64,000 nt of DNA. Source: Castanea sativa (taxonomy: Eukaryota > Streptophyta > Magnoliopsida > Fagales > Fagaceae). The DNA lies in contig NC_134024.1 in the NCBI RefSeq assembly GCF_040712315.1, positions 25,680,658-25,744,657 of the forward strand, written 5' to 3'. Shown here piece by piece: positions 1 to 12,700 of the stretch. Each line of letters begins with the position of its first letter. Position 1 is the stretch's first letter. The position numbers and the translations under genes were made by a program. Under the pieces are notes generated by a model. The model was not told where the DNA came from, searched no databases, and was given only the letters and a program-made list of their open reading frames with translations.

Positions 1-762
1 TCTTAATAGTTTAAGCTTTTGAAACAATATGTAATTTATTATTATATCAGAATAAGTTTTTACCTAAACAAGACAATTGTAATTTATGAGAAACTCCATG
101 CAAGGGATTGTGGCCAACCCATATTTACTTCCTCAAAGTTAAATTGTGCATTGGATGAGTTGTTGATTAACTTGTTGTAATCTAACTATAAATGAACTAA
201 ACTATTTATGAAGAGCTCAACTTCAACTCAAAACAAAGCTTATTTATATTCATCTATTTAACAAATAAGTCAAGTTTAAGCTCAACTATAAAACAAGCGG
301 TACTTAAACATAATAATGTGTTTAAGAACAAGTTTTTAGACATTACATTAATATAGTAAAAATAAACTTATATAGACTTGAGATTTGATTTTGTTTATTT
401 TTAAATAGATCCGTACAATATTATATTATTGATATCTATTTATAGTAAAAATTCATAAATTTAAAAAAAAGGAATTGTTATGTTTTACTAAATAATAGAA
501 AAGAATAAGTTAATCAACTCATAAAAGACTAGAGTATGTTGGACAAGAAAATGGGTAATAAATTTGAGCTCAACTTATGTTTCGAAAGAGCTAGAACATT
601 TAAAATCAAACCTGCCAATTCTCAAAGTCAAACCTACCGATCAAAACAAAAACTGAAGTTACTTAATCATTAAGCAAGTGAAAAATAAGCAATTAAAGCA
701 AAAGAAAAAATGTGTGTGATTAGTGGGAGAGAGAAACAGTGGAGAAAACTGAAAAAAAGAAG
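1..762. other. Upstream non-coding DNA with an interspersed-repeat copy
   Basis: No gene is seen. The stretch at about 150-560 belongs to a repeat family recognisable by phrases such as 'cataataatgtg' and 'aacaagc', which recurs near the other PP2-B genes (about 48590-48960, 49547-49870 with 51690-51845, 57130-57420, 58925-59165 with 61741-62015). Just before the gene 1 start, the leader 'agcaattaaagc' is shared with gene 2 (42370), so the two genes have homologous 5' leaders. Confidence 0.5.
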
Positions 763-3700
763 ATGGCAAAAGAGAGAGAGGGAGAAAGGAATGGTCTTCC
801 AAGCGGTGTGGACATGTCAGCTTTACCAGAGGGATGCATATCGGAGATAGTATCATGGACGAGTCCTAAGGATGCGTGCAGAGCTTGTGTGGTTTCTCCT
901 AAATTCCGTAAGGCTGCAGAGTCCGACGTTGTCTGGGTGAGGTTCTTGCCGTCCGATTATGAATCCATCAGTGCTCGATCATCGGATTCGTTGAATTTCT
1001 CCTCTAAGAAAGAGCTCTACCTCTATCTCTCTGAAAACCCAATCTTGATCGACGACTCTAAAAAGGTATTTGCTATAACTATTTTGTTGGCTTCACTAAG
1101 TTATGTATACTAGCTAGGGTCAATTCAATTTCAAACAGCTTTCCACTTTTAGAACTCTTAATTCTAATTCTCAATTCGTTGAATGAAAATAAGCATTAAC
1201 GTGTGTGTTATTTATAGACAGTTTGCCACTCCTTAGGAATAGACACAACCAGCATATAATCATACATACGCCAAGAGAGAGAGGCCGAGACAGACAGAGA
1301 CGGAACTACTAAGGGCTGAGGGAGCCATGGCCCCCACCCACCAAATTTTAAAAAACAAATAGTAATAGTATCCACATTTAATGAATAGTTTAACAATTGT
1401 ATCCAAAAAAAAAAAGAATAGTTTAACAATTAAACTCAGAATAATTATTCATTGTCCCCTACTCCCAATAAGTTATAAATTGGCCCATGAAAATGATAAA
1501 ATCTATACGTTAAACAACTATACTACAATATCTGTGTATTGTGTTGGTTGTTTCTTACTCTTTCTTCTTAGATCCAAGCTTTTTTTTTTTATGAGCGTTA
1601 AGATTAACTATTTGAATTATTGTAAATAAGATATGACTATTTTCGCTGAAAAGAAAAAAAAAATGTGCAAAGAAAAAAGAAAAAAGATAGATGAATACAA
1701 ATTATAAACCAACTTAATCAAGTTAATGTACTCGTAGTGAGTGAGAGTGGGATGCAGGGGTGGCCGTTAGTCAATGTGTGGGTTGGAATGAAAGGCGTGT
1801 TTGGCTATTAATTTTTAACTTAAAATATTAAAAAAATAATTAACTTAGTACTTACTAGTTGTTGTTGGTTGTTTATTAGTAATGTGGGGAGTAAAAAGAC
1901 CCAAATTGGCATATGGGCCTTTGGACTGTAGCATGAAGGGCTGACTTGCTCCAGAATTAAACTCTACGAATCGGCCCATATGCCGAGGTTCCGAGGGTAT
2001 AACCGAGGGTGAATTCCTCCTCGGACCGATCCAAGAGAACTCAAGATTTCATTATGAAGGTCAAGGCACAACTCTGGAAATACTAATGGTTAAAAGGGGA
2101 CACCCTGAACCTTCTAGATGCACCAGTGTTAAAGAAAATATCAAGGGCAAAGGCTGCCACCTCCGCATTAAAGGCTCTGCACCTACCTCCCTAGCCGCAT
2201 TAATGGGGAAGTGACCCCTGAACAGTAGGGCTAAAATTTCTAGTCACTGTCCAAAAAGTGTGACAAAAAGGAAGTATTTAAGGGGGATGGAGGCCAGAGA
2301 GGAGGGGGATCGGTAACTAAGAAAGAAATTAAGAAATTGTAATCTTTAAGGAAGAAAGAGAAATAATAAAGAAGTAGTCCTCGGCTCGAGTCCGAGGAGA
2401 TCCATTTGCAATTATCGTTCGTTATTTACCTGTATTTGTTTATAAAAGTCTGTTATCAAGCTCCCAGCACTTCTAACCTAGGTTTCAAGCCCACACTCTA
2501 CAAATTTTATTGTTTAAGGCTCATTGGGCCTGAGCCCGTGATTGTCTTTGGGTCCAGGTGTAATTGTGCACTTACAATTGGCGCCGTCTGTGGGAAATCT
2601 AGTCTAGAAGGAGTGGGGATACTATGGCAGGCTTGGGTTCTCACCATGCAGAGTCACAGGGATCACAGCTGGAGGATCTTTTCGAGCGTCTTGAGCGTCG
2701 AAGGGATCGTGAGGGAAGCGTCCATACAGAATACCCCGGGGCTAGCCATACTCATGGTGGGGGTAGCACCACCCATGGGGATGGAGCTAAAGCCATGCAG
2801 AAGGAGATTAATCGTTTGAAGAGAAAGTTACGCCGCGCCAGACGCAGGTCTTCACCATCCTCATCTAATCCTTCCTCAGAGGAGGAACGGGGAGGTAGCT
2901 ACAGCTCAAGATCATGCTCGCCCCCCAGTGCAATGTCCTCTGGTGAGGAGGATGACCAGCCAGCTCGCAGACGCAAGACGGCTCCTTCCAGGGGCTTAGG
3001 GAACGATGCTATGAGTCGGGCGCTGCACCAACTCTCCAAATCTCCGTTTTCACGGAGGATTGAGAAGGGGAGGCTTCCCAGGAGGTTTACTCAACCCACC
3101 TTTACCATCTACAATGGCCGGACTGATCCGGTGGAGCATGTGAGTCACTTTAACCAGAGGATGGCGGTGCACTCTCACAACGAGACCATGATGTGTAAAG
3201 TTTTCCCCTCTAGCTTGGGACCTGTTGCTATGAGGTGGTTCAATGGCCTTAAATCGGGGTCTATAGGTTCGTTTGGGGAGCTTACTAGAGCATTCGCTTC
3301 GCGGTTCATTACGTGTAGCAGAGTACCTCGGCCAGTGGACTCGCTGTTATCCATGATTATGAAGGAAGGGGAGACGTTGAAAGCATACTCCGACCGTTAC
3401 TGGGAGATGTTTAATGAAATAGATGGCGACTTTGATGAGGTGGCGCTTAATACCTTTAAGGTAGGCCTTCCTACTGATCACGACCTGAGAAAGTCTTTGA
3501 CTAAAAAGCCCGTCCGCAGTGTACGTCGCCTCATGGACCGTATTGACGAGTACAAGAGAGTGGAGGAAGACCAACAGCAAGGAAAGGGTAAGGAGAAGGT
3601 TATCCCGCAGGAGAGAAAGGATTTCAGGTCGGACAGGTACCACAATAACAAGCCGAGGAGAGATTACGTTGGGCAGTTCGGCTCGGCAGCACCTCAGGCC

Positions 3701-6700
3701 GTGAACACTGTGTTCCGAGAACCAGTACATCAGCTGTTGGAGAAAGTTCGTAAGCAACCCTTCTTTAAATGGCCTGGTAAGATGGTCGGAGACCCTGCGA
3801 AGAGGAATCAGAACCTTTTCTGCCAATACCATCAGGATGTGGGCCACACTACCGAGAATTGTCGGACCCTTTGAAGCCACTTGGAGCAGCTTGTCAGTGA
3901 AGGAAAACTGAAGCAACACTTGTGCCAACCTAGCGGGCCGGGCAGTCAATCTGGCTCAAACAATCAGAGGAATAATTCATCTCGGCCGGCTTTAGGAACA
4001 ATTAACGTTATTTTTGCTGCACCTGGCAGGACCAGTTCGGCTCCCACCAGGGTGATGGCAGTTTCACATCCTCAGGCCGAGGAGTCGGGCTGCAGATCGA
4101 AGAGGTTAAAGCTAAATTTGCCCGTTTTAGGGTTTTCCAAGGAGGATAAGGTAGGGACCATCCAACCCCATGACGATGCTCTTGTAGTTACGCTTAGGAT
4201 AGGGAATTATGATGTGAGGAGGGTGATAATAGATCAGGGCAGCGGTGCAAATATCATGTACCCTGATCTATTTAAGGGGTTAAGATTGAAGCTGGAGGAT
4301 CTTACTTCTTATGACTCGCCACTTATAAGCTTCGAAGGGAGAGCCGTTATGCCAAAGGGACAGATCCGTTTGCCCGTTCAATCCGGCTCAGAAACGGTTG
4401 AGGTGGATTTCATTGTGGTTGACGCGTACTCTCCATATACAGCCATCCTCGCCAGGCCATGGCTGCACGCTCTTGGAGCTGTCTCCTCTACCTTGCATGT
4501 TAAGGTTAAGTTCCCCTCGGGGGAATGTGTTGAAGAAATCCTCGGCAGCCAATCGGTGGCCAGGCAATGCATGTCGGCTACAGTACTGCACCAGGCAGAA
4601 GCCGAGTCGTCGGCTTCGATCACCAAAGACTTATAGCAGTTAACCGCTCCTGATGCATCTGGAATGATGACAGGAGAGGAGGCTCATTGTGAGGAATTAG
4701 AGAAGTTTTTAATAGCCGATGATCCAGAGAGGTTCTTCCAAGTCGGCATACGTATGCCACACCAGGAGAAAATGGAGTTGTTGGAATTTCTGAAGGACAA
4801 TATTAATGTTTTTGTGTGGGACCCGTATGAGGCCCCAAGTGTAGATCCGAGCTTCATTTGCCATCGTTTGAATGTCAACCTTGCCATTGTTCCGAGAAGG
4901 CAGCCACCTCGGCGTTCTTTCAAAGAACATTCCGAGGCTGTAAAGGAAGAGGTGCTCAAACTCAAGAGGGTTGGGGCTATTAAGGAAGTTTTCTACCCCG
5001 AATGGTTGGCGCATACGGTTGTTGTTAAAAAGAAGAATGGAACGTGGAGAGTATGTGTGGACTTCACAGATTTGAACAAAGCCTGCCCCAAGGACTCGTT
5101 CCCAATGCCGCATATTGATCAACTGGTGGATGCCACTGTCGGACATCCTCGAATGAGTTTTTTGGATGCTTTCCAGGGTTACCATCAGATTCCATTGGCG
5201 TTGGAGGATCAAGAGAAGACTGCTTTCATTACTCCAACAGGGAACTACCACTATAAGGTCATGCCATTCGGGTTGAAGAATGCCGAGGCTACCTACCAAA
5301 GAATGATGACCAGAATGTTTGAACAGCAACTAGGGAAGACTATTGAGGTGTATGTTGATGATATGGTGGTAAAGAGCAAAACAATACCTTCACACGTCAA
5401 AGATCTAGCCGACACCTTCAAGGTGCTAAGAAAGTACAAATTGCGCCTTAACGCCTCAAAGTGCTCTTTTGGCGTGGGGTTCGGGAAGTTTTTGGGGTAC
5501 ATGATTACTCACAGAGGCATAGAGGTGAACCCAGCGCAGGTCAAGGCTATTCAGTATTTGCAGCCGCCTCGGAACCCAAAAGAGATCCAGAAACTGACCG
5601 GAATGATTGCTGCATTGAATAGGTTTATCTCTCAGTCAGCTGACCGATGCCGTCCTTTCTTCCAATTGTTGAATAAATGGAAAGGATTTCAATGGACCGA
5701 GGACTGCGTGTTGGATTTCCAGCAGCTTAAGCAGTATCTTTCTCGGCCACCCATCTTGTCTCGCCCCGAGGCGGACGAGGTCTTGTTTGCTTATTTGGCA
5801 GTGGCCGTCCACGCGGTCAGCCTGGTCCTTATAAGGAATGAAAGCGGGATGCAAAGACCAGTCTACTATGTTAGTAAGTCTTTGAATGAGGCCGAGGTGC
5901 GCTATCTGCTCTTAGAGAAAGCGCTTCTGGCCATAGTTCACGCCACGCACAAGCTTCCCCATTATTTTCAGTCTCACACCGTAATGGTTCTCACTCAATT
6001 GCCTCTCAAGGCTGTGTTACATAGTGCCGATTACTCTGGTAGGGTGGCAAAGTGGGGAACCATTTTAGGGGCTTTTGACATTAAATACAAGTTTTGCACC
6101 TCGGTGAAGGCCCAGGTCCTCGCTGACTTGGTGGCAGAGTTTACTGAACCACTGTTAGAAGAAACTCTAAAAGAAGCATATAGGGATGGAAAATCAGTTG
6201 GAGTGATTTTGACTCCTTCGTCTTAGCTGATTTTGGCCCAGGTCAAGCGTCAGCAAGCTGAATTTGACTCCTTCGTCTTAGCTCATATTTCTAGGAGTGC
6301 AAACACCCATGCAGATTCTTTGGCTACGTTGGCGACGTCCTCGGCTCAGGACTTGGCCAGGGTTATCCTCGTGGAGGATTTGTTGGAGCCAACTCTTACC
6401 GTCGTCAGCACAGTTCACATTCATCTGATAAGGCCCGGGCCTAGTTGGATCGACCCGGTTATAGCTTTTCTTAAGAATGATATCCTTCCTGAGGACAACT
6501 CTGAAGCAGAAAAGATACGTCGAAAGGCGCCACGTTTCTGGTTGTCCGAGGACCAGAAGCTGTACAAACGATCCTTCTCAGGACCGTACTTGTTGTGTAT
6601 GCACCCTGAATCAACGGAAGCATTACTGGAGGAACTGCATGAGGGGATTTGTGGAAGCCACACTGGGGGAAGGTCCTTAGCCCATAGAGCTCTGACTCAG

Positions 6701-9700
6701 GGTCATTGGTGGCCCAATATGCAGAGAGAGGCTCAGGACTATGCCAAAAAATGTGATCAATGCCAGAGGTTCGCCCCTAATATTCATCAACCTGGGGGGT
6801 TCTTAACCCTCTCTCCAGTCCTTGGCCCTTTGCCCAATGGGGATTGGATATAGTGGGGCAATTTCCGAGAGCTGCTGGAAACAAAAGATGACTTCTTGTG
6901 GGAACAGACTATTTCACTAAATGGGTTGAGGCCGAGCCCTTAGCAAATATCAGAGATATTGATTCCAAGAAGTTTATCTGGAAAAATATTGTCACTAGAT
7001 TCGGTATACCACACACACTTATCTCAGACAATGGCGTTCAATTTGACAGCAAGGCCTTTAGGCAATATTGTGGTGACATGGGTATCATAAATAGATACTC
7101 CACCCCAGCTTATCCTCAGGGAAATGGGCAAGCCGAGGCCGTTAACAAGGTCATATTCAGTGGGCTTAAGAAAAGGTTGGACGATGCGAAAGGCAGATGG
7201 ATAGAAGAACTCCCTCATGTTCTGTGGACGTATCGGACCACACCGCGCAGGTCCACGGGAGAAATGCCATTCTCTATGACTTATGGAGCCGAGGCGGTGA
7301 TACCTCTGGAATCTGGTTTTCCCACCCTAAAGACGAGCTCTTTTAGCTTGGAGAATAACAATGGACTCCTGGAGAAAAGTCTTGATTTACTCGAGGAACG
7401 ACGCGAGGCAGCCATGGTCCAAATGACTTATTATCAACAGAAGCTAAAACGGGGATATGATGCCCACGTGAAGCTAAGGCCACTTGCACCTGGTGATCTT
7501 GTACTAAGAAAAGTTGTACGCACTTCTAAGAACCCAGCTTGGGGTAAGCTAGGACCCAACTGGGAAGACCTCTATCGCATTGTTTCAGTAGCAGGCATAG
7601 GATCATATCGGCTAGCTGACCTAGATGAAAGAATTGTACCACGCCCATGGAATGTAAATAATCTTAGAAGGTATTATTATTAATAAAATGCGCTTTTGTC
7701 AGTTAACATTTCCAAGTTATGAGTACCTCTGACGCTTGCAGCTGTTGTTCTTAAGAATCAAACAGAAACTTGGTTAAGTGTAGTCCTCGGACCACAAACC
7801 TTGTGGAAATTGATATCTTATCATTTGTTAAACAGAACCTTAGTTATGCCGGGTCCTCGGACCTCCTACTTTGGGGAAATTAACATTTGAAGTTACTATT
7901 TCTAAGAATCAAACAGAAACTTGGTTAAGTGTAGTCCTCGGACCACAAACCTTGTGGAAATTGATATCTTATCATTTGTTAAACAGAACCTTAGTTATGC
8001 TGGGTCCTCGGACCTCCTACTTTGGGAAAATTAACATTTGAGGTTACTATTCTTAAGAATCAAACAGAAACTTGGTTAAGTGTAGTCCTCGGACCACAAA
8101 CCTTGTGGAAATTGATATCTTATCATTTGTTAAACAGAACCTTAGTTATGCCGGGTCCTCGGACCTCTTACTTTGGGGAAATTAACATTTGAAGTTACTA
8201 GTCTTAAGAATCAAACAGAAACTTGGTTAAGTGTAGTCCTCGGACCACAAACCTTGTGAAAATTGATATCTTATCATTTGTTAAACAGAACCTTAGTTAT
8301 GCCGGGTCCTCGGACCTCCTACTTTGGGGAAATTAACATTGGAAGTTACTAGTCTTAAGAATCAAACAGAAACTTGGTTAAGTGTAGTCCTCGGACCACA
8401 AACCTTGCCACTGTTCTTAATATCTTGTCACTGTTCTTATTCTTATCACCCGTTTTGTGGAAATCATTATCTCACCATTCATTAATTTGGATCTCAAATT
8501 CTTCATTTTTAAGTGTTAAACAAATTTTTGTAAGGAATGGTCTTCGGACCTTACATCCTACCGAAAGCAATATGTCAGGTTACAAAAGGTTTAACCGTTA
8601 TGTGAGTTGTCTAACTGTCACATTATTTGATGTCTAAATTAAGTTATGTGGCTGTTTTGAAGTCATAGTGGTTTGCATGGTGGAGTTATACTTATTTATT
8701 CTGTTTTCCCTTTAACTATTTGTTATTGAAAACTTTCATGGCAAGCACCAAAAGAATAAAGTAAAACAAAGACAACATGAACGAAAGTTAAATAAAAGTT
8801 TTCTTCATTAATTATATACAAAGAAGGGGAGTACAGAAAGTTCCTATACTAGGCCCTAAACTAGGGAAGGGGGGTCTTGAAGGGAGCTGCTGCCAGCCTC
8901 AATACTCTTCAATTCCAACTCAAAGGTGGACAAGGCTTGTTTCCCTTTGTCTGTTGAAGGAATGGGGGGCTCCACGCTTTGGATCTGCTCCTTCTCGGCA
9001 CCACCGCACTCGTCCTTCTCTTTATGGGAACCTTCAGGTTCTGTAGGAGCAAGAACGAGCTCTTCCACCACAGGAGGAAGGGCATGAGAGGCAGCAACAG
9101 GAGGGTCTTCAATTTCCTGTATGTCTAGGGGAAGCCAGATGTTCTCGGGCTTCCTCAGCTCGAAAGCTTGAGGAACCCCTACTGCATTCATGGCCTCTCC
9201 CCAGACCTGCTGACAGTACTCTCGGCACAAGGCCGCAAAAGCCTCTGTCAGCTCTTCTTGCGTTCTAGTCACCCCCTCCTGATAACTGGCCTTCTTCGCA
9301 GCCTCCAGTGTGTGCTTATGGGCGCGAGCCTCCTCCTTAGCCCGCGTAAGCTCATTTTCCAAGTCAGAGCGTGCCTGTTGGACTTGGGCGAGGTCGTCAT
9401 CCTTTTGACGAAGGAGCTTACGCTGTCCCTCCACTTGGGTCTCCATCGTCTTTAGGCTGGCCTTGTCACCATCTCTCTCTCTTTTTAGATCGGCCAACCT
9501 TGATGTGAGCTTCCCATTCTCAGCTAGGGCCTGGCTTAAGGACTTTTCTGCCTCTTGCCTTAGTTCTTGCTCTATCCTAGCGCGCTTCCGAGAATCCTCC
9601 ACGAATTTCTCAGCCGCGAAAACTTCTTGGATGGACTACAAAAATGTTGGGAGGTTAAATATGCTAAAGTATATACAGGTGAATATAAGGTACGAGTGCA

Positions 9701-12700
9701 AGGTAGAACTTACCAGAGCTAAACCCCTCTTTAACGAGAGGAACAGCTGCGGCTGGCCCATCTTCTCCAAGGTTTCCATGTCCTTGGGCAGCAGAAGAGG
9801 GCGCTCCAACACCTCGGCTAAGTGGTGAGCGTGGCCTTGCTGGACCGCCCTAATGCTGGAATGGCAGGGGATGGGAGCGCCGTCTAGTCTCAAGTCAGGA
9901 GACCAAGTAGCTGGTGCTCGGCGCACCTCGGCCACGTCTCTGATCTCCCCGCTTTCAACTGAGTGGGCGCGCCCTTTGCCCTTGTCCAACTTCTGCTGCT
10001 GGGCCGGCGCGGGTTGCTTCATCTTCTTTTGCTTTTCACCTCCAGCCCCGTCAGCCTCCGCTTTCCTTTTCTTTTTGGGATCTTCGGCTGGAGGCTTAGG
10101 GTCGGCTGGAGGAGGAGGAGGTAGTGGTAAAGCCGGGGGAACCTGGGACCCCCGTGTCCCCTTCTTTGCCACTCGGGCGCCTCTATCGGTCATAAGATCC
10201 TTTAGCTTGTCCATCTCTTCTTCAATGGAACTGTTGTCTGGACGCGCTATCACTAGACCCGCGATCCCAGAGGCCTCAGCTTCTTCTTCTTCCTCATCGG
10301 AAAGGATAACAAACGGGTTTCCACGAGGTCGTGGGGAGTCCTCAAGCCGAAACTGGTCTATCTCTTCGTCCAATGTGTTCGAGGAAGACACTCGCTCCTC
10401 TGGGACGTCAATAGCTTGAGAGTGCACAGCGAGGGGAACTGCCGCTATGGGCTGTGTGTACAACACTGTATGTGAGGCGTCAGGGATGTCGTGGTCGGCC
10501 AAAAAGTGGGGTCTGGCTACGTTAATTCTCCTACGCCTTCGGTCACCCACGATTATGGCGTTCTCGATCTCCTAGAAGTCCGAGGAGACGGGATCGTACC
10601 CCAAAATCAAATGGGCCGCTCTAAGTTGTAGGTCTCTGCTTACGAACACCTCGGAGCGTAGCACTCTGTTCAAATCTGCAACGTTGCAGTGGCTTAAGCG
10701 CGGGCGCACATTTTGCTTATCTGCAGAGAGAAACATCAAAATAAGAGAATACGGTCAGATACTTAGAACATATAATAAATCAAAGTCAGACGCTCAAGTA
10801 AATGCCAATACATATTCCTAGATGATTTAGGAAATTAGGGGAAGTTAAATCCTAAGGTGTCGCACCTGGATCTCCCCACTCAACAGGGCAGTGGGGGCCG
10901 TCGTGCCAATTGCCAGAGACGATGAGGTAGTCATCCTTCATGCCTTTATTGGACTTAGGCAAACAGGAGATCAACCTAACTACGCTGGAGCGGGATTTGA
11001 TGTAGTAACCTACTCCAGTGAGTTTGTGGCATTCGTACATGAAGACGACATCATGCCAGGTGAGGTTCAGACCCATTTGCTCGTTTAGAGCGTCGACGCT
11101 ACCCAAAACTCTAAAAACGTTTGGGGCGCACTGATCGGGACACAACCGGTGGTTGCGGAGGTACTCCCTAGTTACAGGCTTCATTGGGAGGGTCATCCCA
11201 CCTTCTACGAAGGCTACCATTGGGATGATAACCTCTCCAGCCTTCCTAGAACCAGCCACGGCTTCCACCGGGCAGTATTTTAAACCTACGTCGCTGGGAA
11301 TACGATACTTGACTCTAAAGCCTTCCATCCCAGCGGCGGTATCAACTAGACACTTGAACTTTCCCATCAGAAAGGAACGAAAGGCTAAATTCTAAGAGGG
11401 AGAATGATTACAAGGGGAGCCGAGGACAGGGTCCGAGGAGAAAGGGTTAAGAGAAAAAAAGGAACAGGAACTTACAGACTTGAAGTTGTGCGAGTTTCCA
11501 CGGATTTGTGCAGACAAAAGGTGATCATTGATGTTTTGATGGGATTAGCCTCTGGAGAAATAAATGAAGGCGCAAGTTCCCGAAGCGTCACGACGTGTGG
11601 GAAGCGGCCTTGAAATTGTATTTGTCCCGCCCAAATTTTCATGGAGTAACAAGGATCGTTGGATGCTCATCTCACCATTGAACATGGGGGACAAGTTATA
11701 ACTTACGGTAATAAATGCGCGCGTTTTTTAAAATAAAATCGCCAAGTGGCACCCTCTGGAACGCGAAACGGTTTTCACACGTGTAGTTATTTACAAAAAG
11801 TGTGGGGAAAGTGTTCGTTGGATCAAAACCCTATTTTTCTCCTCGGATGATGAAAAATAGAGTTTTGAGGGGCTATTGTGGGGAGTAAAACGACCCAAAT
11901 TGGCATATGGGCCTTTGGACTGTAGCATGAAGGGCCGACTTGCTCCAGAATTAAACTCTACGAATCGGCCCATATGCCGAGGTTCCGAGGGTATAACCGA
12001 GGGTGAATTCCTCCTCGGACCGATCCAAGAGAACTCAAGATTTCATTATGAAAGTCAAGGCACAACTCTGGAAAGACTAATGGTTAAAGGGGGACACCCT
12101 GAACCTTCTAGATGCACTAGTGTTAAAGAAAATATCAAGGGCAAAGGCTGCCACCTCCGCATTAAAGGCTCTGCACCTACCTCCCTGGCCGCATTAATGG
12201 GGAAGTGACCCCTAAACAGTAGGGCTGAAACTTCTAATCACTGTCCAAAAAGTGTGACAAAAAGGAAGTATTTAAGGGGGATGGAGGCCAGAGAGGAGGG
12301 GGATCGGTAACTAAGAAAGAAATTAAGAAATTGTAATCTTTAAAGAAGAAAGAGAAATAATAAAGAAGTAGTCCTCGGCTTGAGTCCGAGGAGATCCATT
12401 TGCAATTATCATTCGTTATTTACCTGTATTTGTTTATAAAAGCCTGTTATCAAGCTCCCAGTACTTCTAACCTAGGTTTCAAGCCCTCACTCTACAAATT
12501 TTATTGTTTAAGGCTCATTGGGCCTGAGCCCGTGATTGTCTTTGGGTCCAGGTGCAATTGTGCACTTACAAGTAAATTAGTTTAATTTTATGTGGGGTAT
12601 TTTGGAATTGAATAGTTGTGTTAATAGATTGGTGCTAATATGTAGTGTATAGTCATTAGTATTACAAATTTTACTACATAAATTTTATAAATTCATGTAT

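Larger units (their letters stand above)
1883..12570 (+). mobile_element. Ty3/gypsy LTR retrotransposon, Tat-type, in gene 1 intron 1
   Basis: Both ends are exact. 694-bp LTRs (1883-2576 and 11877-12570) begin TGTGGGG and end CTTACA, and 5-bp duplications 'agtaa' flank the element (1878-1882, 12571-12575). Order: LTR, primer-binding site, gag, protease, RT, RNase H, integrase, then a long 3' region with a tandem array and antisense genes, polypurine tract, LTR. That order, the integrase after RNase H, an archaeal-type second RNase H remnant and the long 3' region fit the Tat lineage of plant Ty3/gypsy elements. By eye the LTRs differ at about 18 of 694 positions, so the insertion is fairly recent. 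gag-pol is broken by stops and one frameshift, so this copy cannot make a complete polyprotein. Confidence 0.93.

Noticed and set aside
739..762. Upstream extension of gene 1 exon 1
   Set aside because: The extended frame opens with GTG and adds a low-complexity EKTEKKK run. The first ATG is 763.
3347..3949. 200-codon minus-strand frame over gag
   Set aside because: It lies opposite the well-matched gag frame and has no recognisable motif; a shadow.
9853..10419. 188-codon plus-strand frame in the gypsy 3' region
   Set aside because: Antisense to exon B of the minus-strand gene; its Gly/Ser-rich text comes from the reverse of Pro/Glu codons.
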